Made by a program: the position numbers and the translations under genes
Source of the DNA: Spirochaetota bacterium
GTDB taxonomy: Bacteria; Spirochaetota; UBA4802; UBA5550
DNA: 11,226 nucleotides
Assembly: GCA_022704585.1 (NCBI GenBank)
Contig: JAKJGD010000020.1
Coordinates: 1 to 11,226, forward strand
Direction: 5' to 3'
In this document: piece after piece, positions 1-5,640 of the stretch
Layout of the letters: every line of letters starts with the position of its first letter
Numbering within the stretch: the stretch's first letter is position 1
Notes under the pieces: model-generated
The model's input: the letters and a program-made list of their open reading frames with translations, nothing else
Told to the model about the DNA's origin: nothing
Databases searched by the model: none

Positions 1-590
1 CGGAGCCGCGGCAGCGCCGGCAACCGCAGCTTCTGCGAGGCCAGGAAACGGATGATCTCCCGCTTCGAGCAGCTGGTGACGGCGGTCGGATACTGTTTCC
101 TGACATGTCCGAGGACCCGCTCGTGGAACGATCCCACAATTACCCTGGAAAGCGCGCCCTTCTCCATCATGACGGCCAGCACCCTGTCGGCCGCATGATT
201 ATTGTCGTCCTTGATATCGACCGAGAACCGCGCGTCCGGGAAAGCCTCCAGCGCATCCGCAAGTGTGGGAACCCGAAAACCCCTTCCGCGGAACGGGAAG
301 GTCAGTCCGCCGTCAAAAGTTATGCCGAACCCGGCGTCGAGCCCGGCGATCTCGTCGAGGCTCCAGTCCGCGATGGGGCCGGTGCCGTCGGTTTTTTCCT
401 CGAGGAACCCGTCGTGGATTATAATAATCCCTCCGTCAACGGTCATGCGTACGTCGGTTTCCAGCAGGCAGCCGGGCAGGATCTCCAGCGCCCTGGCGAA
501 GGCCGGGAGCGTGTTCTCGGGGAACTCGCGGGACGCCCCCCGGTGCGCCGCCGGGGTGAATCCCCTGAAAAAAGTGATGGGACCGGGCAT
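1..590 (-). CDS. Glycerophosphodiester phosphodiesterase family protein (3' end cut by window edge)
   Basis: The reverse strand reads open from an ATG at 590 to the window edge, giving the first 196 residues of a GDPD-family protein, an enzyme type that hydrolyses glycerophosphodiesters (deacylated phospholipids) to glycerol-3-phosphate and an alcohol. The signature residues are visible: AHRGAS with the catalytic His16-Arg17, PENT at 24-27, the metal-binding E-x-D at Glu44/Asp46, T-x-DGG, and HD with the second catalytic His at 59-60. A later SVDIKD strand matches the family's E/D-x-K metal-site region. No signal peptide is seen, so a cytoplasmic enzyme is likely. The start lies 3 nt after the stop of the upstream cysteine-motif gene (CTGTAAGCCATG) with no strong Shine-Dalgarno sequence, so translational coupling is likely. 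Full GDPDs are usually about 230-260 residues, so only the last quarter should be missing. The family is confident; the exact substrate is unknown. Confidence 0.9.
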   Translation of the reverse strand, partial: MPGPITFFRGFTPAAHRGASREFPENTLPAFARALEILPGCLLETDVRMTVDGGIIIIHDGFLEEKTDGTGPIADWSLDEIAGLDAGFGITFDGGLTFPFRGRGFRVPTLADALEAFPDARFSVDIKDDNNHAADRVLAVMMEKGALSRVIVGSFHERVLGHVRKQYPTAVTSCSKREIIRFLASQKLRLPALPRL

Positions 591-593
591 GGC

Positions 594-1022
594 TTACAGC
601 ATCGTATCGAGGATCTCTGCGGCGATCTTTACATACCCGGCGCAGCCCGCGAACACGCCGCGCTTCCGCGCTTCGGCAAGGCCCCCGGCCGTTGTTATGT
701 CAATGCCGAGCAGGTCGCGGCACGTGACAGCGTTGTTCCTCAACTTGAATTGCCTCACAAAATCCTGCACCATGTCGTTGATCCGGTCCCGCGCGTCGCG
801 GTTTTCGGTCCCCGCGCCGTGCTTCAGACCAAGCACCATTATCGCGCCGGACGCGGCACCGCAAATCTCCTGCAGGTGGCCGATACCCCCGCCGAACGGC
901 GACGCGATCCTCTTGCACAATTCCTCCGTAAGCCCGTGCGGCGGGCCGTACGCCATGAGCATCGACTGGGAGCAATTAAATCCTTTATTAAAATACTCAA
1001 CGGCTTTTTCCGAAGTTTTCAT
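594..1022 (-). CDS. C_GCAxxG_C_C family (redox-active cysteine motif) protein
   Basis: This 142-residue cytoplasmic protein belongs to the small C_GCAxxG_C_C family, named for spaced conserved cysteines thought to be redox-active or metal-binding. The pattern is complete: GFNCSQS with Cys17, GGGIGHLQEICGAASG with Cys54 in the GCAxxG-type core, TCRDLLG with Cys101, and GCAGYV with Cys127. An extra Cys is at position 36. The length fits the family (about 120-150 aa). The ATG at 1022 is preceded by GGGAGG at 1029-1034 on the complementary strand with 6 nt spacing, a strong ribosome binding site. It is the first gene of a two-gene unit with the phosphodiesterase and is transcribed away from the P83/100 gene. 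Members occur mainly in anaerobes; no biochemical function is firmly established, so none is assigned here. Confidence 0.9.
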   Translation of the reverse strand: MKTSEKAVEYFNKGFNCSQSMLMAYGPPHGLTEELCKRIASPFGGGIGHLQEICGAASGAIMVLGLKHGAGTENRDARDRINDMVQDFVRQFKLRNNAVTCRDLLGIDITTAGGLAEARKRGVFAGCAGYVKIAAEILDTML

Positions 1023-1107
1023 GTCCGGCCTCCCGGTGCGGGTATTCCGGCGGGACCTGGCGTGCGGCTGGTTCCGCCGCTCGTACTTTCTTCCATGTTA
1101 AAAAATA

Positions 1108-1113
1108 AGTCAA
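1108..1113 (-). promoter_or_regulatory. Possible -35 element for the leftward cysteine-protein gene
   Basis: On the minus strand TTGACT lies about 85 nt upstream of the start of the C_GCAxxG_C_C gene, followed by an AT-rich stretch. No convincing -10 hexamer sits 16-18 nt downstream (the best is GAAAGT), so this is only a weak candidate. It is the only -35-like sequence seen upstream of this start in the 221-nt divergent spacer. Confidence 0.2.
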
Positions 1114-1143
1114 GCCACATTCAGTCCCGGCATGATAACTCTC

Positions 1144-1171
1144 TTGACAATGCCGGATTGTCTGATAGAAT
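1144..1171 (+). promoter_or_regulatory. Sigma70-type promoter for the P83/100 gene
   Basis: A perfect TTGACA -35 box (1144-1149) is followed after 16 nt by TAGAAT (1166-1171), a five-of-six match to TATAAT. Transcription would begin near 1178, giving a leader of about 65 nt before the P83/100 ATG at 1244. A second -10-like TATAGT lies at 1192-1197 without a good -35. This is a sequence match only. Confidence 0.55.
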
Positions 1172-1231
1172 GATTACTTTCATCCCGGCACTATAGTATG
1201 ACGGCCCTGAGCAACCTGGCAGGTGACGAAT

Positions 1232-1237
1232 AGGAGG
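1232..1237 (+). promoter_or_regulatory. Ribosome binding site that fixes the P83/100 start
   Basis: A perfect AGGAGG lies 6 nt before the ATG at 1244. An upstream in-frame GTG at 1223 would place this Shine-Dalgarno sequence inside the coding region and add seven non-signal-like residues, so the ATG at 1244 is preferred. Confidence 0.8.
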
Positions 1238-1243
1238 CCAACT

Positions 1244-2884
1244 ATGAACATGAAACTCGCAATCGCAAGCACTATTGCAACCTGTCTCATGGTCACGTCC
1301 ATGCACGGCATGGCAGTCGGCCTTGAGGTCGATGTGAACGAGATCCGCACCAGGCGCGTTGAATTCATCAATTACCGCGCAGAGGGAAAAAAGGCCGATT
1401 CGAAAAGAGAGGTAGAGGAAATCGGGAAACAGCTCGCCCGGGGTGATGATACCGGCCGTCCCGTGCGCTTCCACATGAAATATGCCATCATACGCGCCAT
1501 CTCGAAGGAGCAGCCCGACAAATTTTCCGCCGATATATTTTCCATAGATAAAGACGCGAAGGTCGGGCACATCGACATAGTCCGCCGCATCACGACCGCC
1601 TATTTGATGAACAGATACGGCTACTCCCGGGAAGACGCCCATGCCATATCTCTGTTTCTCTCGTATTACAACGCTGTGCACAGGGGCGATATCGCTTATT
1701 TCGGTACGAAATATAAACCCGTTGTCATGACTCACCTGGGCGCACGAAACGCCGGTATCTCCACGAAATACTGGGAGTGGCCGGGCGCGACCAGGATGCT
1801 CATACCCTTGACGGAAAACGCGGTTGAGCCGGACCTCCTATCCGACAGGAAGACGATCGAGGAGATCCGCAAGGACGACAGGAACATCCCGGACCGCAAG
1901 GAGATGACGGACCTCAGGGAGCGAAAGCTCGAGAAGGACAAGAAAGAGCTCAAAGACGAGAAGAAAGAACAGGAGCGGGAAAAGAAGGCCATAGATAAAG
2001 AAAAAGAGGAAATAAAGAAAAAGCAGGAGCAGCTTGAAAAGGAAAAGGAAGAATCGAAGAAAATAGTCGAGCCGGAAAAGCGCGAGGAGAAAGAAAAAGA
2101 GATAGAGAAAAAGGAAAAGCAGCTCGAACAAAAGAAGAAAGAGACGGAGAAGAAAGAAGAAAAGTCGAAGGAAAAAGAAAAGGCCATCCTGGAGAAAGAG
2201 AAAAAGATCGAGAAGCGCGAAAAAAGCATCTCCGACGAGAAAAAGCAGATAGAAAAGGACGAGCTGAAAAGCGACATCAAGAAAAAGCCGGAAGAGGCCA
2301 AGAAAAAACTGGAGGAGAAAGAGAAGGAGCTGGACAAGCGCGAGGACAAGCTTCGGGACAAGGAGCTTGACAAGAACATATACGCCGGCAAGCTCTATTA
2401 CCTGAAGCTCAAGGAGTACCTCCAGGGAGGGCACTACAACAATGATCTTTACATGATCAACGCCTCCACCCGCAAAATCATGTTTAAATCACCGGTCGAG
2501 AACATCTGCGGCAGCAGGTATGACGTGTATTCCGGCGGCATCGTCATCATCACCCATCGGGGAAGCCACACATCGGGACACCGCCTCACCCTCGTGGACA
2601 AAGATACGCTTGAAGCTAAGATCTACGGGACCGACAGCGTGTTCTGGCGCAGCTTCATCGAGATCCGGGACGGGTACATTTATGCCATCATCTATGATAA
2701 TAACCGGTACTACCTGGGCCGCTTCGACGGCGCACTCAAGCTGCTTGCCAGGTCAAAGGAAGAGCTGAGCGAGAACACCTTTATCAGCTTCTGGGACAAT
2801 TACATATACATCAACCGGCAGGATAAAAAGATCATCGTTCTCAACAAAGACGACCTCACCTTTATCGACGAGGTGAAGCCGTAA
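1244..2884 (+). CDS. P83/100 family exported protein with long charged coiled coil
   Basis: This 546-residue protein resembles the spirochaetal P83/100 family (Borrelia P83/100 antigen). Residues 1 to about 26 form a Sec signal peptide (basic MNMK, hydrophobic core, cleavage probably near GMA-VG or AVG-LE). The N-terminal domain (about 27-200) carries stretches I recall from the Borrelia protein: VEFINY at 39-44, ADIFSI near 96-101, RRITTAYL at 114-121, YYNAVHRGD at 141-149, and NAGIS followed by a W-x-GATRxxIPL segment at 169-189. Residues of about 222-378 are almost entirely Glu, Lys, Asp, Arg and Gln in heptad-like order, predicting a long coiled coil. The C-terminal part (about 379-546) is rich in aromatic beta-strand repeats such as IYAIIYDNNRYYLGRF and ends in VLNKDDLTFIDEVKP, again like the Borrelia C-terminus. 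A periplasmic or surface location is likely; the biochemical role of the family is unknown. The gene has its own promoter and ends 19 nt before the convergent OmpA-domain gene. Confidence 0.88.
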   Translation: MNMKLAIASTIATCLMVTSMHGMAVGLEVDVNEIRTRRVEFINYRAEGKKADSKREVEEIGKQLARGDDTGRPVRFHMKYAIIRAISKEQPDKFSADIFSIDKDAKVGHIDIVRRITTAYLMNRYGYSREDAHAISLFLSYYNAVHRGDIAYFGTKYKPVVMTHLGARNAGISTKYWEWPGATRMLIPLTENAVEPDLLSDRKTIEEIRKDDRNIPDRKEMTDLRERKLEKDKKELKDEKKEQEREKKAIDKEKEEIKKKQEQLEKEKEESKKIVEPEKREEKEKEIEKKEKQLEQKKKETEKKEEKSKEKEKAILEKEKKIEKREKSISDEKKQIEKDELKSDIKKKPEEAKKKLEEKEKELDKREDKLRDKELDKNIYAGKLYYLKLKEYLQGGHYNNDLYMINASTRKIMFKSPVENICGSRYDVYSGGIVIITHRGSHTSGHRLTLVDKDTLEAKIYGTDSVFWRSFIEIRDGYIYAIIYDNNRYYLGRFDGALKLLARSKEELSENTFISFWDNYIYINRQDKKIIVLNKDDLTFIDEVKP

Positions 2885-2903
2885 AGGGGCCGGGACGTCA
2901 GCG

Positions 2904-4091
2904 TCACTGAAGCTTGATGATAATCTCCACCCTGCGGTTTTTCTGCCGCCCATCCCCGGTGTCGTTGCCGGCAATCGGCCTGTCCGGGCCAAAGCCGCGA
3001 TACGACAGCTTTTCGGTCCCGGCTCGCTGCCTCAGGTAACGGGCCACCGTCTCGGCCCGGTCCCGGGACAGGCGCAGGTTATAGTCGGCCCCGCCGGTGG
3101 CGTCCGTGTGCCCTTCCACGATGATCTCCCGGTCCGGGTATTTGCCCGCAAGTATTCCCGCTATCCGGTCGAGCGCGGCCCTGCTCTCTTCCCGGAGACC
3201 GGCGAAATCGAAATCAAAGAGCACATCGCCCAGCCGGAGCACGAGCCCCCGCTTGTCCGTATCAACGTCGATCCCACTGGGCACCTCCTTTTCAAGCGCG
3301 TGCCGATGCTCCTCCTTCTGTTCCCGCGTCACCGGTTTGTACATGCATATCGACGTGTCGATGATCATCCGGAACTCGTTTGCCGTAGGCCTCTTCCCGT
3401 CAGAGGGGAAAAAGAATATGATCCGGTATTTTTCTCTCATGCTTACCGGATGGTTGCCGCTGATATCCCAGTACAGCGTGCCCTCGTCCTTGCCCAGTAT
3501 CTTCACCGGGAAGTCGGCCGGATATTTCCCGCCGGCCAGGTCCATGTTTATGAGAAAATCAAACTGGATCTCGGCGATCCCGGAGTCCCCCTTTTTTTCG
3601 AGTTTCTTCAGCCCGTACAGCACCGGAAACGTCAGCTTGAACGGCTTGGAGAAAATATTGAAGACCAGTTCCGCGTCCGCGGACCACGTATCGCCGGCTT
3701 TGACATCGCGGCCCGGGAATGCCGGGATGTTTCTCAGGTTCGGCATGTAGTTTTGCTTCGGGACCGTGAAATGCCCCAGCAGTCCGATCTCGAACCCGGA
3801 GGTATACTGTTCCTCCAGCCGGAACACGTCCTTCTCCCGGTCACGGCGGTACACGGTGAAGATACCCTGTACCCTGCTGGCACCGTCCCTGGTATCGGTG
3901 CAGGTCAGGTCAATGATGTTCCGCTCCTCGTATGTTTTCTCCGGCCTGTCATTGACCAGAAATTTCACCTGCGCGGTCCTGGTCATTTCCATGCGCTCTC
4001 CGGCGGGAATTGACCAGGTCAGGGTAACCGCTGCAGCCGGTATTGAATTGCAGGCCAGCAGGAGCGGAAGCACCATGCGGAAATAGTTCAT
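2904..4091 (-). CDS. OmpA-domain envelope protein with unassigned N-terminal domain
   Basis: This 395-residue exported protein ends in an OmpA-like peptidoglycan-binding domain (about 280-395): LRLGDVLFDFDFAGL, IIVEGHTD, NLRLSRDRAETVARYL, YRGFGPDRPIAGN and a closing KNRRVEI. Asp330 and Arg345 sit at the 15-residue spacing of the pair that binds diaminopimelate in OmpA/Pal domains, so peptidoglycan anchoring is expected. Residues 1-21 are a signal peptide; cleavage after AAA at 19-21 looks plausible, but LLAC at 11-14 could also serve as a relaxed spirochaetal lipobox, so soluble versus lipidated is open. Residues of about 22-250 form a beta-rich domain (TLTWSIPAGE, then KAGDTWSADAEL at 131-142) that I do not recognise. 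A Lys/Glu-rich linker (about 253-275) joins the two parts. The gene is the last of the leftward envelope cluster, 67 nt after the lipoprotein gene, and has only a weak ribosome binding site (GGTGAT). Confidence 0.85.
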   Translation of the reverse strand: MNYFRMVLPLLLACNSIPAAAVTLTWSIPAGERMEMTRTAQVKFLVNDRPEKTYEERNIIDLTCTDTRDGASRVQGIFTVYRRDREKDVFRLEEQYTSGFEIGLLGHFTVPKQNYMPNLRNIPAFPGRDVKAGDTWSADAELVFNIFSKPFKLTFPVLYGLKKLEKKGDSGIAEIQFDFLINMDLAGGKYPADFPVKILGKDEGTLYWDISGNHPVSMREKYRIIFFFPSDGKRPTANEFRMIIDTSICMYKPVTREQKEEHRHALEKEVPSGIDVDTDKRGLVLRLGDVLFDFDFAGLREESRAALDRIAGILAGKYPDREIIVEGHTDATGGADYNLRLSRDRAETVARYLRQRAGTEKLSYRGFGPDRPIAGNDTGDGRQKNRRVEIIIKLQ

Positions 4092-4158
4092 TGCATCACC
4101 GGATTGATAATCATGCCGAGTCCCCCTTCATCCCTGTCGAGCGGCATTGAGTTTTCGT

Positions 4159-4539
4159 TTATTTAGCCAGGGGTACGATATAGGCTGTTCCGTTTTCCCC
4201 CTTCCCGCCTTGTGCCACCAGGAAGAGGCGGTACGCTTGCCCGCAGATGTCAAAGGTATCACCCTCGAAGACGGTGATAGAGGCGGCGACGCGGCCTTCC
4301 GGCGCGCCCGGCCGCCATATCGCCACCATGATGCTCATCCTGCGTTTCCCGGAAGGGTCTTCGGTCTCGAAGAAGTTGCCGCTTCCCACGCGGCACCCGT
4401 TCACGGTCGCGACAGTCGTTTCGCCGAGGACCTCCGCGTTCTCGGGTATCTTCATGTTCCGGCACCCTTCGCAGGAGATCAGCAGGGCCGCAACGGCGGC
4501 CAGGAACATCATGATCGTGAAAAACTTGCCGTGGGTCAT
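4159..4539 (-). CDS. Small putative lipoprotein of unknown function
   Basis: The protein has 126 residues from the ATG at 4539. It starts with a typical lipoprotein signal: basic MTHGK, a hydrophobic stretch (about 6-21) and the lipobox LISC with Cys23 as the lipid-modified residue. The mature part has about 103 residues, further cysteines at 26, 49 and 99, and beta-strand-like segments (RRMSIMVAIWRPG, RVAASITVFEGDTFDICGQAYRLFLV). I recognise no family. A GTG three bases upstream (4542) is also in frame, but the GGAGG at 4547-4551 is 7 nt from the ATG and only 4 nt from the GTG, so the ATG is preferred. It lies 40 nt after the lipid kinase gene and 67 nt before the OmpA-domain gene, suggesting co-transcription with both. 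Envelope location is confident; function is unknown. Confidence 0.72.
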   Translation of the reverse strand: MTHGKFFTIMMFLAAVAALLISCEGCRNMKIPENAEVLGETTVATVNGCRVGSGNFFETEDPSGKRRMSIMVAIWRPGAPEGRVAASITVFEGDTFDICGQAYRLFLVAQGGKGENGTAYIVPLAK

Positions 4540-4579
4540 CACTCCGCCTCCGCCCGCGGAAACAGTGCGGCCGTTCCCG

Positions 4580-5509
4580 TCACACGTACACCAGCCTGAC
4601 CTGCGGGCCGGCGTCGGCCTCGAGCTTTTTCTCCGCCTCGTACATGTCCCCGTCCATGGTATAGAGCATTTTCTTTTCGCTTTTTATGACCAGCTTTTTG
4701 CCGATCTGATCGAACACGTGGGGGTGGTAGATCGGCTCCCCGGTCTTTATCTTCCAGAGGTTTTTGACGATGTCACCGGGTTGGCAGCCGGCTGATAGCA
4801 CATGAAAGGTCCCCTCCTTCTCGTAGGCGCGGTACATGGGTTTGAAGCCTATCCCGATGTCATCAACCGTGGTCGCGATGACCGCTATGAAATCATTGTG
4901 CGGGACGAGCTTCCCGTCTACCTCTACCCGGCAGTTCAGCCGGTCGAACAGGGAGCCCACGTCGGCCCCGACCGTGACTCCCTTGATCGCTTTCCAGATG
5001 GTCTTCATTGCTTTCTTCGGGCCGGTCCCCTCGCCCTTGTAATACTCGTTGAGAAAATTCGCGGTCATCCCGACACCGAAGATGAAACAGTACCGGTCCT
5101 CCACCCTGATCGTGTCCCTGACGAAGACGCGGGGGGTCCCGTTCTGCTTCAACAGTGCTATCATCCGCTTCAGAATCTCCTCGGGCTTGCCTTTCAGGTT
5201 AATGGTGCGCGGCTGCGTGTTCATGGTGCCGGCCCTGAGGTGAAGGATCGGCGGGATCGGCTCCTTGCCGTATATATTGATAAACCGCGAAAGTATGTGA
5301 TGATGGCTCCCGTCCCCGCCGCAAACCGCCACGTAGGGGATGCGGAGCTTCCTGAACTCCTTGATGACCGGATCGATTTCCGCGATGCTTTTGGTCACCC
5401 TGATGTCTGCGAATCCTTCAGAGATGCCGGTAAAGAATTGAAGCGGATCGATGTTCATTTTTTTCACGACGCGCGCATGTGGATTGATTATGACGCCTAC
5501 CTTGTTCAT
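4580..5509 (-). CDS. Diacylglycerol kinase-like lipid kinase
   Basis: This 309-residue protein has the diacylglycerol-kinase catalytic fold of the DagK/YegS group, which transfers phosphate from ATP to a lipid hydroxyl at the inner face of the membrane. The hallmarks are VGVIINPHA at 4-12, the nucleotide-binding CGGDGS at 63-68, and RAGTMN at 92-97, corresponding to the GT-x-N motif. The C-terminal part (about 140-300) contains FIFGVGMTANF and the late YTMDGDMYE segment, which matches the conserved DGE/DGD loop of the family. Length fits (about 290-330 aa). The reading frame is open upstream to 5776, deep inside corA, but the protein-like sequence begins at MNKVGVIINP, so the ATG at 5509 is chosen. 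Its ribosome binding site is weak (GGGGT). Its substrate may be diacylglycerol or another lipid; the sequence alone does not decide this. Confidence 0.87.
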   Translation of the reverse strand: MNKVGVIINPHARVVKKMNIDPLQFFTGISEGFADIRVTKSIAEIDPVIKEFRKLRIPYVAVCGGDGSHHHILSRFINIYGKEPIPPILHLRAGTMNTQPRTINLKGKPEEILKRMIALLKQNGTPRVFVRDTIRVEDRYCFIFGVGMTANFLNEYYKGEGTGPKKAMKTIWKAIKGVTVGADVGSLFDRLNCRVEVDGKLVPHNDFIAVIATTVDDIGIGFKPMYRAYEKEGTFHVLSAGCQPGDIVKNLWKIKTGEPIYHPHVFDQIGKKLVIKSEKKMLYTMDGDMYEAEKKLEADAGPQVRLVYV

Positions 5510-5530
5510 GGACACTACCCCGTATGGATT

Positions 5531-5552
5531 TTCCGGATTTATAAATCCGGAA
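5531..5552. repeat. Perfect 22-bp palindrome upstream of the lipid kinase gene
   Basis: The half-site TTCCGGATTTA is followed directly by its exact reverse complement TAAATCCGGAA. In RNA it can fold as a 9-bp stem with a UAUA loop; as DNA it could bind a dimeric regulator. It lies 21 nt before the kinase start codon and about 25 nt downstream of a candidate -10 box, so an operator or 5' leader hairpin is more likely than a terminator. No U tract follows on the minus strand (AATCCATACG follows). Confidence 0.6.
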
Positions 5553-5577
5553 TCAACGGCACGTACCGCAGGGGTAA

Positions 5578-5607
5578 ATAGCAGCATACCCGGCCCCTGC
5601 GTGTCAA
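5578..5607 (-). promoter_or_regulatory. Candidate promoter for the lipid kinase gene
   Basis: On the minus strand a perfect TTGACA (5602-5607) is followed after 18 nt by TGCTAT (5578-5583), only three of six matches to TATAAT. The good -35 in the 131-nt gap between corA and the kinase suggests that the kinase, lipoprotein and OmpA genes may be transcribed separately from corA, with the palindrome just inside the transcript. Confidence 0.35.
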
Positions 5608-5616
5608 TCCATTTAC

Positions 5617-5628
5617 GCCCCGCGGGGC
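5617..5628. repeat. GC-rich 12-bp palindrome after corA
   Basis: GCCCCGCGGGGC is a perfect palindrome 12 nt past the corA stop on the minus strand. It could form a short strong hairpin and slow transcription leaving corA, but no T-rich run follows, so it is not a classical intrinsic terminator. Confidence 0.3.
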
Positions 5629-5640
5629 CTGTCCGGCGTG

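Noticed and set aside
105..1196. Long plus-strand reading frame of 363 codons across the left region, and a second of 299 codons at 202-1101
   Set aside because: Both lie antisense to the phosphodiesterase and cysteine-motif genes, which have clear family motifs. The translations are Arg/Pro/Gly- or Ser/Pro-rich and protein-unlike, as expected of shadows in high-GC DNA.
1223..1243. Upstream GTG start for the P83/100 protein
   Set aside because: It would put the AGGAGG ribosome binding site inside the coding region and spoil the signal peptide's N-terminus.
1905..2380. Purine-rich repetitive DNA as a tandem repeat or low-complexity mobile sequence
   Set aside because: There is no exact repeat unit; the pattern is explained by in-frame Lys/Glu codons of a coiled coil.
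1732..2434. Two antisense frames coding Ser/Phe-rich and Leu/Phe-rich proteins that look like membrane proteins
   Set aside because: They are the complement of the Lys/Glu-rich coiled-coil codons of the P83/100 gene (AAG/GAG become CTT/CTC/TTC), so the hydrophobic look is an artefact.
2885..2903. Terminator between the convergent P83/100 and OmpA-domain genes
   Set aside because: The 19-nt gap holds no stable stem with a T run on either strand; only a 4-bp GACG/CGTC dyad is seen nearby.
3108..4013. Plus-strand frame of 301 codons
   Set aside because: It is antisense to the OmpA-domain gene, whose motifs and signal peptide are unmistakable; no family features are visible in the shadow.
4092..4158. 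ATGCCG/CGGCAT inverted repeat between the lipoprotein and OmpA-domain genes
   Set aside because: A 6-bp stem with a loop of nearly 30 nt and no T run is too weak to call a terminator or operator.
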